Notes under the pieces: generated by a model
The model's input: only the letters and a program-made list of their open reading frames with translations
Told to the model about the DNA's origin: nothing
The model's database searches: none
In this document: positions 44,252-53,338 of the stretch, piece by piece
Numbering within the stretch: the stretch's first letter is position 1
How the letters are laid out: each line of letters opens with the position of its first letter
Translations under genes and position numbers: made by a program
From: Bacillus_BA songklensis
GTDB taxonomy: Bacteria; Bacillota; Bacilli; Bacillales; Bacillaceae_H
Reading direction: 5' to 3'
Assembly (NCBI RefSeq): GCF_042649685.1
Contig: NZ_JBHRZT010000070.1
Coordinates: 55,938-119,937, forward strand
DNA: 64,000 nt

Positions 44252-45634
44252 ATGTCAGTTTCAATGGAACAAATCGTTTCTCACGCAAAGCATCGCGGCT
44301 TTATCTTCCAAGGTTCTGAAATTTACGGAGGTCTCGCTAATACGTGGGATTACGGCCCTCTTGGCGTGGAGTTAAAAAACAATGTCAAAAAAGCTTGGTG
44401 GAAAAAGTTTGTTCAGGAGTCCCCATACAATGTTGGTTTAGATGCTGCTATTCTTATGAACCCAAAAGCTTGGGAGGCTTCCGGTCACTTAGGTAACTTC
44501 AACGATCCAATGATTGACTGTAAAAATTGTAAAGCCCGGCACCGTGCAGACAAGCTGATTGAAGAAAAGCTGCAAGAAAAGGATATTGAGATGATCGTAG
44601 ACGGCCTTTCTTTCGATCAAATGATGAGTCTAATTAAAGAACATGAAATTACATGTCCAGAGTGTGGTTCTGATAACTTTACAGAAATTCGCCAATTCAA
44701 CTTAATGTTTAAAACACACCAAGGTGTGACGGAAACATCTGCTAACGAAATTTACCTGCGCCCTGAGACAGCACAAGGGATTTTCGTGAACTTTAAAAAT
44801 GTTCAACGTTCCATGCGTAAAAAGCTTCCGTTTGGTATTGCTCAAATCGGTAAAAGCTTCCGTAACGAAATCACTCCTGGCAACTTTACTTTCAGAACGC
44901 GTGAATTCGAGCAAATGGAACTTGAATTCTTCTGTAAACCAGGCCAAGAGCTTGAATGGTTCAACTACTGGAAAGAGCACTGCCATAAGTGGTTACTATC
45001 CCTTGGTCTAACGGAAGAGAGCATCCGTCTTCGTGACCACTCAGAAGATGAGTTATCACACTACAGTAATGCGACAACCGACTTCGAGTATAAGTTCCCG
45101 TTTGGCTGGGGTGAGCTATGGGGTGTTGCATCTCGTACAGACTATGACTTAAAACAACATATGGAACACTCAGGGGAGGACTTCCAATATATCGATCAAG
45201 AAACAAATGAACGGTATATCCCTTACTGCATTGAGCCATCTTTAGGGGCAGACCGCGTGACATTAGCATTCTTGCTTGATGCCTATGAAGAAGAAACGTT
45301 AGAAGACGGTACATCCCGTACAGTGATGCATTTGCATCCTGCCTTGGCACCTTTCAAAGCAGCTGTGCTTCCTCTTTCTAAAAAGCTTTCGGATGAAGCA
45401 AAAACGGTATTTGAAGACTTGGCCAAACACTTCATGGTGGATTTTGATGATGCCGGCTCCATCGGTAAACGTTATCGCCGTCATGATGAAATCGGTACAC
45501 CGTTCTGTATTACATTTGACTTTGACTCATTAGAAGACAAACAGGTAACAATCCGCAACCGTGACACAATGGAACAAAAACGTGTGCCAATCAGTGAATT
45601 AAAAACTCTTATTGAAGAAGCGGTTCAATTTTAA
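44252..45634 (+). CDS. glyS: glycyl-tRNA synthetase, single-chain class II
   Basis: A 460-residue homodimeric GlyRS of the eukaryotic/archaeal/Bacillus cereus type rather than the two-subunit GlyQS. It reads FIFQGSEIYGGLANTWDYGPLG, then motif 2 (GIAQIGKSFRNEITP and RTREFEQMELEFF) and motif 3 (EPSLGADRVTLAFL), with an anticodon-binding C-terminal domain. ATG 44252 has AAGGAGG upstream; the longer frame reads through the T-box terminator and is not real. Controlled by the upstream T-box. Confidence 0.97.
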   Translation: MSVSMEQIVSHAKHRGFIFQGSEIYGGLANTWDYGPLGVELKNNVKKAWWKKFVQESPYNVGLDAAILMNPKAWEASGHLGNFNDPMIDCKNCKARHRADKLIEEKLQEKDIEMIVDGLSFDQMMSLIKEHEITCPECGSDNFTEIRQFNLMFKTHQGVTETSANEIYLRPETAQGIFVNFKNVQRSMRKKLPFGIAQIGKSFRNEITPGNFTFRTREFEQMELEFFCKPGQELEWFNYWKEHCHKWLLSLGLTEESIRLRDHSEDELSHYSNATTDFEYKFPFGWGELWGVASRTDYDLKQHMEHSGEDFQYIDQETNERYIPYCIEPSLGADRVTLAFLLDAYEEETLEDGTSRTVMHLHPALAPFKAAVLPLSKKLSDEAKTVFEDLAKHFMVDFDDAGSIGKRYRRHDEIGTPFCITFDFDSLEDKQVTIRNRDTMEQKRVPISELKTLIEEAVQF

Positions 45635-45636
45635 TG

Positions 45637-45675
45637 AAGCCAAAAAAGCATTCCTCGAAGAATGCTTTTTTGTTT
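45637..45675 (+). terminator. terminator of glyS
   Basis: AAAAAAGCATTC / GAATGCTTTTTT stem just after the glyS stop. Confidence 0.85.
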
Positions 45676-45687
45676 CCTAAAAACAAG

Positions 45688-45732
45688 AAAATCGCCTGTA
45701 CTCTTTATCATTAAGATAGACAGGCGATTTTA
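45688..45732 (-). terminator. terminator after the 45-residue small gene
   Basis: AAAATCGCCTGT / ACAGGCGATTTT 12-bp stem with an extended loop; symmetric, so it can act on both strands. Confidence 0.75.
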
Positions 45733-45778
45733 ACGGGCGACCTCCACGTCACTATTCATTTTTTCCACTCCAATTGCC

Positions 45779-45916
45779 TTAATGTGAATTACTTAACATC
45801 GTTTGTACTTGTTCTGTTGTTGTATTGCGGATAAACTCAATAAAATCGATACCTTTTACTCCGAACTTTTCACATTTCTCCATATACCTGTTATATGCTT
45901 GTGTATACATTTCCAT
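45779..45916 (-). CDS. small hypothetical protein, 45 residues
   Basis: A short frame from ATG 45916 to TAA 45779 with GGGGAG upstream and a good terminator downstream. The product begins MEMYTQAYNRYMEK, continues CEKFGVKGIDFIEFIRN, and ends TTTEQVQTMLSNSH. It looks like a charged two-helix mini-protein with a single Cys. I do not recognise a family. The ribosome site, the terminator and the protein-like composition make it a credible gene too short for usual calling. Confidence 0.5.
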   Translation of the reverse strand: MEMYTQAYNRYMEKCEKFGVKGIDFIEFIRNTTTEQVQTMLSNSH

Positions 45917-46017
45917 TTTATAATTCTCCCCTCGCTCTGTTTTATAACAGATTATTTATTTTATATTTATTATATAACAGAATCCCTAAAAATAGTCAAT
46001 ATCTTTTCAAATTATAT

Positions 46018-46052
46018 AGTAAAAAGTATCCCCAAAAGGGATACTTTTTACT
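46018..46052 (-). terminator. terminator of the yerA-yerB-yerC genes
   Basis: AGTAAAAAGTATCCC / GGGATACTTTTTACT hairpin; it overlaps the stop of yerC. Confidence 0.85.
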
Positions 46053-46362
46053 TGTTTTCTTCTTTGTTTTCATCTGAGCTGATGCGCTCAAGCACCATTT
46101 GGTAAGCATCACTGCCGTAGTTCAAACAACGCTTTACACGAGAAATCGTTGCTGTACTCGCACCCGTCTCTGTTTCAATTTTATGATAAGTATTCCCTTC
46201 ACGCAGCATGCGAGCTACCTCTAACCTCTGTGCAAGTGATTGAATTTCGTTCACAGTGCACAAGTCATCAAAAAAGCGATAACATTCTTCAAGGTCTTTT
46301 AATGATAATACAGCTTTAAATAATTGATCTAACTCTTTCCCACGAAGTTTATCAATCTGCAT
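46048..46362 (-). CDS. yerC: YerC/YecD TrpR-family DNA-binding protein
   Basis: A 104-residue protein (MQIDKLRGKELDQLFKAVL start at 46362; AAAGGAG upstream) with a TrpR-like HTH: NEIQSLAQRLEVARMLREG then TETGASTATISRVKRCL. Targets are not established. Four nucleotides after yerB, so co-transcribed. A further in-frame extension to 46401 overlaps yerB and is not used. Confidence 0.88.
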   Translation of the reverse strand: MQIDKLRGKELDQLFKAVLSLKDLEECYRFFDDLCTVNEIQSLAQRLEVARMLREGNTYHKIETETGASTATISRVKRCLNYGSDAYQMVLERISSDENKEENK

Positions 46363-46366
46363 GAAC

Positions 46367-47428
46367 TCAAACTCCTTTTTCATTGCTTTGAATGGAAACA
46401 ATATGTTCTAAACCAGGTGATAATGGAACGATATTAATCCAAGTCTTCCCTTTTATAAAATGAATGGGATTTCCTTCTCGATAGGGGACAATTCTACCGT
46501 TCTCGTTTTTCCATTGAACCGGAAGGGCTTTTCCTTTCTGTATTAAATACCCTTTTCCGCCCGAGGTTAAATCAATATCTCGTCTTCCTTGTTGATCAAC
46601 AATCTCATGGTCCATTTCTACAATGAGTATATTATCCATTTGTACAGGTTGCTTTGTATTATAATCAATGAGCTTTTCATTGCTTGTGAATCGATCATAT
46701 CGCCCGTCTTTCTTATTATACACATATTCGACTTCAGACATAGACCCGCGTGAATAGGATATGGTAATTTTTTGAGCCTTTTTCCCTTCTGACTCAAAGG
46801 GCTTCTCCTGAAATAAAAGAGGTTCGACTTCTTCTTCCATTTCATACCCTTTCAACCCCGCACCTTTTAAAATATTATCGTATGAAATATATGAATCGTG
46901 CGGTGCCTTTCGAAACGAAACCCTTTCAAACAGTATCCCATCAAAAAACAACCCATTTAAATGATCGACATCGCCGGATTCGAGCATTTGCTTCGCTTCC
47001 GGACTCCAGCCATGACATATATACAGTGCATGATAGCCATTGCTCAAGTCAATGTAATAATCCCTGGCACTTCTAACCGGACCGATAAATGCTGGCTTCT
47101 CGCTATGAAAGATAGCCAAAAAACGTGTGATATCACCTTCAGCCAACGCCTCATATACAATATCAGCCTGCGGTAATCCTGCCTGCGGTCTTGCCTTTGG
47201 ATGATTATTAATCATGACCGCAACAGGTCGATTCATCAATTCTTGATCAACTTCGACTCCTGTTAAAGGAGATATGTAAGAAGCGGTCGCTTCTTGTGAT
47301 ACACTTACTTCGGATGTATTTGTTTTCTCTTTAATTTTTGGTTTCTCTGTGGGTTGACATCCCGCTAACAATGCTAACAAACTTAAACAAATAAAATATT
47401 TTTTCAAGGCAGGCACAACCTTTACCAC
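46367..47428 (-). CDS. yerB: DUF3048 lipoprotein (YerB)
   Basis: A ~353-residue lipoprotein. The signal peptide ends in the lipobox LAGC. The DUF3048 N-domain follows (SPLTGVEVDQELMNRPVAVM, NNHPKARPQAGLPQADIVYE, RFLAIFHSE, GPVRSARDYYIDLS), then a DUF3048 C-domain (VEMDHEIVDQQGRRDIDLT). The function is unknown; it probably faces the wall. The start may be the TTG at 47407 (KKYFICLSLLALLAGC), since the AAAGG site lies 11 nt before it. Between yerA and yerC as in B. subtilis. Confidence 0.88.
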   Translation of the reverse strand: MVKVVPALKKYFICLSLLALLAGCQPTEKPKIKEKTNTSEVSVSQEATASYISPLTGVEVDQELMNRPVAVMINNHPKARPQAGLPQADIVYEALAEGDITRFLAIFHSEKPAFIGPVRSARDYYIDLSNGYHALYICHGWSPEAKQMLESGDVDHLNGLFFDGILFERVSFRKAPHDSYISYDNILKGAGLKGYEMEEEVEPLLFQEKPFESEGKKAQKITISYSRGSMSEVEYVYNKKDGRYDRFTSNEKLIDYNTKQPVQMDNILIVEMDHEIVDQQGRRDIDLTSGGKGYLIQKGKALPVQWKNENGRIVPYREGNPIHFIKGKTWINIVPLSPGLEHIVSIQSNEKGV

Positions 47429-47437
47429 TTTTATATT

Positions 47438-49186
47438 TTAACGCATTATTGACGGAAACAGTACTACTTTATTCATTACATCGTAAATTCCATTTGGCGT
47501 AATGCGAATATACGGTAAATGTGTAGAGGAAAAGAATAGCAGGGAATAAATCGGGTCACTGTAACAGTAGCCTCTCTCGCGCAGCAGACGACTCAGCTGC
47601 TTTTCCTCTTCCATTAGATCTTCTATCTTTTTATCGGACATGATTCCATTTAGAGTGAGGGGTACTTCATACACGACTTCTCCGTGTTCCACTAATACAA
47701 TTCCTCCGCCAATCTCCTTCATGCGCTGAAAAGCCTTGAGCATATCCTCTTTGTTTTTGCCAATCAATACAATATCTCCCGTATTAGAAAACGAGCTTGC
47801 AAATCCTAAAACGTTTGTCGTAAATCCTTTAATGATCGTATTGATCCGCCATTTTCCCTGACGATCAACGAGCATCATGAAACTCCCATCGTGAGAAGTT
47901 GAAAGTTCATCTCCTGAAATGTCAATTCCTATAGAATAAGGTTTAATAATGACGGCGTTTTCCATTAACATCCCCAATGGCATTGAAAACTGCATATCAT
48001 CCATCGTCAAATCCCAGTCTAACTTTAGTGGAGCAAAGTCATGCTCTTCCCATGGAAACGGATTGAATGCATTCTGCACTTCTCCATCTTTTACAATCCA
48101 ATCTCCTTTTGCTAAAACAGAGATAGGGGTCGGGTTCTTGATGGAATCTAGGAAATTAATATTCGCTACGCGTCCTGTTGCAATACTGCCGTGCAAGTAT
48201 TCGATATTATAGTAACGTGCAATATTAATGGTGGCCATATTATAAGCATCGATAACCGGAACCCCTTGCTTGATAGCCAGCCTGATGAGATGATCGGAAA
48301 CCCCTTTTTCATAGAAAGAAGGAGGAGATCCATCTGTATTCATCATCATTTTATCGTAATGCTGAATGCCTAGTTCTTGAATTTCTTTCAGCAGCTTTGG
48401 CAGGTCAGGTCGAATAGATGAATGACGAAGCGACACCGTATATCCTTGAAGAAGCCTCTTTAACACATCTTCCCCTGTCATAGCCTCATGATCGCAGTCC
48501 GCTCCTAACAGCATAAGCTTAGCAAGTGTCATTTCAGACGAGCCTGGAAAATGACCTTCAATTTGTTTTCTCATTCGCTTTGCCTCTTGCATCCAATGCA
48601 GCATCAAATCATCACCCGATAATAACTTAGGCCAGCCTGTAAGCTCTCCCCCTTGTAATACGGCATCATGTTCCAACCACGCTTTTACGTTGGCATGTGA
48701 AAAGACAGTCTCTTCATGCACGATTTCAGTTTGCGGATCAAAGCGGCACCACCAATACATCGTAGCCGGAATTGTACGCATCTCTTTCAAAAAAGAAAAC
48801 GCTTTCTTTTTTGTTAAATGCAAAGCTAAAATCATATTATCATTGATAAGTGTCGTGGTTCCGTGCTGTGATGCATATTTTGCAAACGAATGGGGATTAT
48901 ATAATTGAAAAGGATGAACATGGGGTTCGATATATCCAGGAACAAGAAACAATCCTTGGCAATCTATTACTTCAGTATCTTTTAACTTTTCAGGCATTTC
49001 ATTTCCTACATAAACAATCCGGTCTTCGTAAATCCAAATGTTTGCTGAAAGCCAACTTCTTAAATGCTGGTTTAAGTAGGTGGCATTTTTCAGTAATAAA
49101 GTGGGTGATTTCTGCCCATTTAAAACTGCTACATGCTCACGCAGGTGTTTATTTTTCCAGCGATATCGTTGTTCAAGCATGTACAA
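47438..49186 (-). CDS. yerA: adenine deaminase-like amidohydrolase (YerA)
   Basis: A 582-residue amidohydrolase of the adenine deaminase family. GYIEPHVHPFQLYNP holds a metal His pair; RHSSIRPDLPKLL, MMNTDGSPP and NINFLDSI are later metal/active-site regions; the C-terminal adenine-deaminase domain contains FASSFSNTGDIVLIG. B. subtilis YerA is annotated as a putative adenine deaminase but the activity is not proven; the position beside purD hints at purine salvage. Divergent from the small membrane protein gene. Confidence 0.88.
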   Translation of the reverse strand: MYMLEQRYRWKNKHLREHVAVLNGQKSPTLLLKNATYLNQHLRSWLSANIWIYEDRIVYVGNEMPEKLKDTEVIDCQGLFLVPGYIEPHVHPFQLYNPHSFAKYASQHGTTTLINDNMILALHLTKKKAFSFLKEMRTIPATMYWWCRFDPQTEIVHEETVFSHANVKAWLEHDAVLQGGELTGWPKLLSGDDLMLHWMQEAKRMRKQIEGHFPGSSEMTLAKLMLLGADCDHEAMTGEDVLKRLLQGYTVSLRHSSIRPDLPKLLKEIQELGIQHYDKMMMNTDGSPPSFYEKGVSDHLIRLAIKQGVPVIDAYNMATINIARYYNIEYLHGSIATGRVANINFLDSIKNPTPISVLAKGDWIVKDGEVQNAFNPFPWEEHDFAPLKLDWDLTMDDMQFSMPLGMLMENAVIIKPYSIGIDISGDELSTSHDGSFMMLVDRQGKWRINTIIKGFTTNVLGFASSFSNTGDIVLIGKNKEDMLKAFQRMKEIGGGIVLVEHGEVVYEVPLTLNGIMSDKKIEDLMEEEKQLSRLLRERGYCYSDPIYSLLFFSSTHLPYIRITPNGIYDVMNKVVLFPSIMR

Positions 49187-49297
49187 CTCCCCCCTTCATC
49201 ATAATGGTTATTTCAATCGTAACATATTAACCATATTAAAGCACTAAAGAATATGTGAATTTTTTACAAAAAATTATAGGAATATAGGTGATAGAAT

Positions 49298-49552
49298 ATG
49301 AAGCCAAATATCGGTATTATAAATGCACTTGTCCGTATCACATTTGGTTTTACCGTTTTGACATGGGCTACAGCCCGATTAGCCAAGAGACCTTACCGTG
49401 AATCCTACCTTTTAGCTGCGATGATGGGTGCAATGAAAGTTGGGGAAGGAATCACCCGTTTTTGCCCGTTAACTTTCTTATATGATAAATATCAGCAAGA
49501 TCAACAACAGCAGCAAATAGAGCAAGAGTCATCTACCTTCAATCCTTCTTAA
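49298..49552 (+). CDS. DUF2892-type small membrane protein
   Basis: An 84-residue protein with a short N-terminus MKPNIGIINALVRITFGFTV, two hydrophobic stretches and a Gln-rich tail, matching DUF2892 (YgaP-like membrane domain without rhodanese). The motif GITRFCPLTFLY includes the family CP. The function is unknown. Terminator at 49645-49680. Confidence 0.75.
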   Translation: MKPNIGIINALVRITFGFTVLTWATARLAKRPYRESYLLAAMMGAMKVGEGITRFCPLTFLYDKYQQDQQQQQIEQESSTFNPS

Positions 49553-49644
49553 ACGACAAAAACAAGATACATTTTAATATGGGGGTAAATAGACGCACAA
49601 ACGTTTTCAACATTTTAAAAAGTAAAACGGATGTTTTGATTTAC

Positions 49645-49680
49645 TAAAAAAGACAAGCAAATGATCCCGCTTGTCTTTTT
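49645..49680. terminator. bidirectional terminator at the end of the purine operon
   Basis: AAAAAAGACAAGC / GCTTGTCTTTTT hairpin between the DUF2892 gene and convergent purD. Confidence 0.88.
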
Positions 49681-49729
49681 CACATTTACCGATTCAAGAA
49701 GAGAGTATAGTCAGACTAGTTGCAAACAA

Positions 49730-50998
49730 TTAAAGCGACGTTAATTTTAATGCTTTGTCTGCAATATCATCACGGTAGAATAAACCTTCTGATGATAGCT
49801 GTTTAAGTTCCTTATATACTTGTTTTTGGGCAAGTTCTAATGTATCGGCTTTGCCTGCTACAAGAAGCACGCGTCCCCCATTGGTTACATAAGTACCGTC
49901 CACTAATTTTGTACCTGCATGAAACACGAGTGCTTCATTGCTTACATCGTTTAGACCGTAAATCGGCGTGTTCTTCCTGTACTCGTTTGGATAGCCTTCG
50001 GCAGCAACTACTACCCCAACAATTGCTTGTTCTGTCCATTTCACATCAACTGCTTTATCTTCCAATAAGTTAAGCAATACTTCCACTAAGTCACTTTCCA
50101 TTCTTGGTAATACGACTTGTGTTTCCGGATCACCAAAACGGGCATTGAATTCAATGACTTTAGGGCCGGTCGTTGTTGCCATTAAACCAGCGTATAATAC
50201 ACCTGTATATGGACATTCTTCTTTCATCATTGCTTCCGTCATCGGATGCACAATGGTTTCAATTGCTGTTTGCACAACCTCTTCATTGATTTGAGGAACA
50301 GGAGAGTACGCGCCCATTCCGCCTGTGTTTGGACCTTTGTCACCGTTATATGCACGTTTATGGTCTTGGGCAATCACCATCGGGTACACCCTTGTACCAT
50401 TGACAAATGCCATTAGTGAAAACTCCTGCCCTTCAAGGTACTCTTCAATGACTACTTTGCGGCTTGCTTCATCGAATTTCCCTTCAACCAGCATTTCCCG
50501 AAGTGTTTGAATGGCTTCTTTTATTGTCATTGCTACCGTTACACCTTTACCCGCAGCTAAACCATCTGCTTTAATAACGATTGGAGCCCCTTTTTCCTCA
50601 ATATATGCTTTTGCCGCTTCATAATCTGTAAATGTCTTGTAATCAGCAGTAGGAATTTTATATTTTTCCATTAATTGCTTCGCAAAGTCTTTGCTGCCTT
50701 CAATCATTGCTGCCTTTTGTCTCGGACCAAATATTTTTAGTCCCTCTTTTTCAAATGTATCAACAATGCCCTCAATAAGTGGTATTTCAGGACCGACAAT
50801 CGTTAAACCTATATTGTTTTCCTTTGCGAATGCAACTAGTTGATCTTGTGCATCTTCTTGAATCGGGACAAGGGTTGCTACATCTGTCATTCCATCGTTT
50901 CCGGGTGCAACAAAAACCTTTTCTACTAATGGACTTTGTGATACTTTCCATGCAATCGCATGCTCTCTGCCGCCTTTGCCGATAATTAAAACATTCAC
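49730..50998 (-). CDS. purD: phosphoribosylamine-glycine ligase
   Basis: A 422-residue ATP-grasp GARS (step 2 of IMP synthesis): NVLIIGKGGREHAIAWK, KADGLAAGKGVTVA, FNARFGDPETQVVLP. GTG 50998 is chosen because GAGG lies upstream and it gives the exact B. subtilis length. Last gene of the pur operon. Confidence 0.96.
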   Translation of the reverse strand: MNVLIIGKGGREHAIAWKVSQSPLVEKVFVAPGNDGMTDVATLVPIQEDAQDQLVAFAKENNIGLTIVGPEIPLIEGIVDTFEKEGLKIFGPRQKAAMIEGSKDFAKQLMEKYKIPTADYKTFTDYEAAKAYIEEKGAPIVIKADGLAAGKGVTVAMTIKEAIQTLREMLVEGKFDEASRKVVIEEYLEGQEFSLMAFVNGTRVYPMVIAQDHKRAYNGDKGPNTGGMGAYSPVPQINEEVVQTAIETIVHPMTEAMMKEECPYTGVLYAGLMATTTGPKVIEFNARFGDPETQVVLPRMESDLVEVLLNLLEDKAVDVKWTEQAIVGVVVAAEGYPNEYRKNTPIYGLNDVSNEALVFHAGTKLVDGTYVTNGGRVLLVAGKADTLELAQKQVYKELKQLSSEGLFYRDDIADKALKLTSL

Positions 50999-51072
50999 TA
51001 TACCCACCTCATTGAACTACAAGTTATTGTTAAGTTTATCGCTTTTTTACAGCTTACGCCCTAGCTACCCCT

Positions 51073-51130
51073 GGAAAATGAATTTCCCCCTCGAATAAAA
51101 GCGCTTTTTAAGAAGAAATTCATTTTTTCT
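51073..51130 (-). other. intercistronic hairpin between purH and purD
   Basis: GAAAATGAATTTC (51074-51086) pairs with GAAATTCATTTT (51115-51126) around AGCGCTTTT-containing sequence. It could be an RNA processing or partial termination site in the 151-nt gap. Confidence 0.4.
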
Positions 51131-51149
51131 TAGGGCCTATGCACTTTTT

Positions 51150-52688
51150 TTAATGTTTGAAATGTCTCACGCCTGTGAAGACCATTGTAATACCATACTC
51201 GTCTGCTTTTTTAATTGAGTCTTCATCACGGATAGAACCACCAGGCTGAATGATTGCTGTAATGCCTGCTTTTGCTGCTGCTTCAACTGTATCGCTCATT
51301 GGAAAGAAAGCATCAGATCCTAACGCTGCACCCTTTGCTTTTTCCCCGGCTTGATTGATGGCAATTTGTGCTGCACCTACACGATTCATTTGACCGGCAC
51401 CAACACCGATTGTCATATCATCTTTTGCAAGTACGATTGCATTTGATTTCACATGCTTAACAACTTTCCAAGCAAGATTTAGATCTGCCCACTCCTGTTC
51501 TGTTGGTTGGCGTTTTGTTGGGACTGTGATATTCGCATCATCAAATCCGTAAGTATCCTCTTCTTGAACAAGCAAACCGCCTTTAATCGTTGTTAATTGT
51601 ACTTCTCTCTTTTCGCTTTGATCAAACTCGATTGTTAACAAGCGTAAGTTTTTCTTTGTCGTTAAAATGTCTAATGCCTCTTGAGTAAATGAAGGAGCAA
51701 TAATGATTTCTAAGAAGATTTCATGCATTTTAGCAGCTGTTGCACCATCAATTGGATAGTTAGCTGCAATGATACCGCCAAAAATAGACGTTGGATCTGC
51801 TTCGTACGCTTTTCCGTATGCTTCTTCGATTGTTTTACCAACACCGACACCACAAGGGTTCATATGCTTGACTGCTACTACTGCAGGTTCAGTAAATTCT
51901 TTTACAATTTGTAATGCTGCATTGGCATCGTTAATGTTGTTGTATGAAAGCTCTTTACCATGCAATTGTGTCGCCGTTGCGATTGAGCCTTTTTGCGCTA
52001 GTGGTTTTTTGTAAAACGCCGCTTGTTGATGCGGATTCTCTCCATAACGCAAGCCTTGAACCTTTTCAAACGTAACTGTTAACTTTTCTGTGCTCGTCTC
52101 ACCAGTGATATTTGTTAAATATTCAGCAATAAGCGCATCATATGCTGCCGTATGGCGGAACACTTTCGCCGCTAAACGCTGATTTGTTTCAAATGAAACT
52201 GTTCCATTCTCTTTTAGTTCCGTAATAATTGTTTCATAATCAGCTGGATCTACTGCCACTGTGACAGATTGATAGTTTTTCGCTGCTGAACGTAACATTG
52301 AAGGGCCGCCAATATCAATGTTTTCAATTGCCTCTGCAAGGGTTACATCCGGTTTTTCAATAGTCTGTTGGAATGGATATAGGTTGACAACAACTAAATC
52401 GATTGGTGTGATGTCATGCTCTTCAATTTGTTTTTGATGATCTTCGTTTGCTCGAAGTGCTAATAAACCGCCATGGATTTTAGGGTGTAGTGTTTTCACT
52501 CTGCCATCTAAAATTTCAGGAAAACCTGTCACTTCTGAAATACCAATAACCGGAATTTTATTTTCTTGCAATACTTTTTTTGTTCCACCAGTTGAAATAA
52601 TTTCATATCCCAGCTTGGTCAACTCTCCGGCAAATTCAAGAATACCATTCTTGTCTGATACACTAATAAGAGCACGCTTCGCTGTCAT
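51150..52688 (-). CDS. purH: bifunctional AICAR transformylase/IMP cyclohydrolase
   Basis: A 512-residue PurH performing the last two IMP steps. The N-terminal MGS-like cyclohydrolase (ISTGGTKKVLQENKIPV, GRVKTLHPKIHGGLLA) is followed by the transformylase (ALRYGENPHQQAAFY, VKHMNPCGVGVG, RAAAKAGITAIIQPGGSIRD-type end). 47 nt after purN. Confidence 0.97.
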   Translation of the reverse strand: MTAKRALISVSDKNGILEFAGELTKLGYEIISTGGTKKVLQENKIPVIGISEVTGFPEILDGRVKTLHPKIHGGLLALRANEDHQKQIEEHDITPIDLVVVNLYPFQQTIEKPDVTLAEAIENIDIGGPSMLRSAAKNYQSVTVAVDPADYETIITELKENGTVSFETNQRLAAKVFRHTAAYDALIAEYLTNITGETSTEKLTVTFEKVQGLRYGENPHQQAAFYKKPLAQKGSIATATQLHGKELSYNNINDANAALQIVKEFTEPAVVAVKHMNPCGVGVGKTIEEAYGKAYEADPTSIFGGIIAANYPIDGATAAKMHEIFLEIIIAPSFTQEALDILTTKKNLRLLTIEFDQSEKREVQLTTIKGGLLVQEEDTYGFDDANITVPTKRQPTEQEWADLNLAWKVVKHVKSNAIVLAKDDMTIGVGAGQMNRVGAAQIAINQAGEKAKGAALGSDAFFPMSDTVEAAAKAGITAIIQPGGSIRDEDSIKKADEYGITMVFTGVRHFKH

Positions 52689-52735
52689 GCTGATTCCCCT
52701 CTCACTTTGCTTTTGTTCATTATCATGGTAAAGTA

Positions 52736-53338
52736 TTAAAAAGTTTTTATCAAGGAATTTCCTGCTTTTTTGATTTGCTGAAATAGCTGTTGTAGTGTCT
52801 CAGCATAAATGGCATGTTCAACTTGATGAATACGCTGCTCAATCGTTTCTCTCGTATAGCCTTTCCCGATTTCAATGGCTTGCTGTGCGATAATTGGCCC
52901 GGTATCCATTCCTGCATCTACATAATGAATGGTAACACCCGTTACTTTTACGCCTGCTTTTACCGCTTGGCCAATTGCATCTTTTCCAGGAAAAGACGGT
53001 AACAGAGAAGGGTGGATATTAACGATTTTCCCTTTAAACTTCTCTAGAAGCACAGAGCCAATCAAACGCATATATCCTGCTAGCACAATAAACTCTACAT
53101 TTTGTTGTGAAAGTTGTTTGTAAATTTCTGTTTCATATTCCTCTTTACTGGCAAAATCTTTGGGAGAAAAGACGAATGTCTGAACTCCCGCCTTCTCTGC
53201 ACGTTCAATGACTTTAGCATCCGGTTTATCACACACAAGCAAAGATACCTGCGCTTGAAGTCTGCCTGATTGGGTCGCATCGTAAATGGCTTGAAAGTTA
53301 CTTCCGCTTCCTGATGCAAACACTGCGATGCTAATCAT
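52736..53338 (-). CDS. purN: phosphoribosylglycinamide formyltransferase
   Basis: A 200-residue folate-dependent GAR formyltransferase: FASGSGSNFQAI, VLAGYMRLIG, IVNIHPSLLPSFPGKDAIG with the catalytic Asn/His, HYVDAGMDTGPII. Start overlaps purM by 4 nt. Confidence 0.97.
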   Translation of the reverse strand: MISIAVFASGSGSNFQAIYDATQSGRLQAQVSLLVCDKPDAKVIERAEKAGVQTFVFSPKDFASKEEYETEIYKQLSQQNVEFIVLAGYMRLIGSVLLEKFKGKIVNIHPSLLPSFPGKDAIGQAVKAGVKVTGVTIHYVDAGMDTGPIIAQQAIEIGKGYTRETIEQRIHQVEHAIYAETLQQLFQQIKKAGNSLIKTF

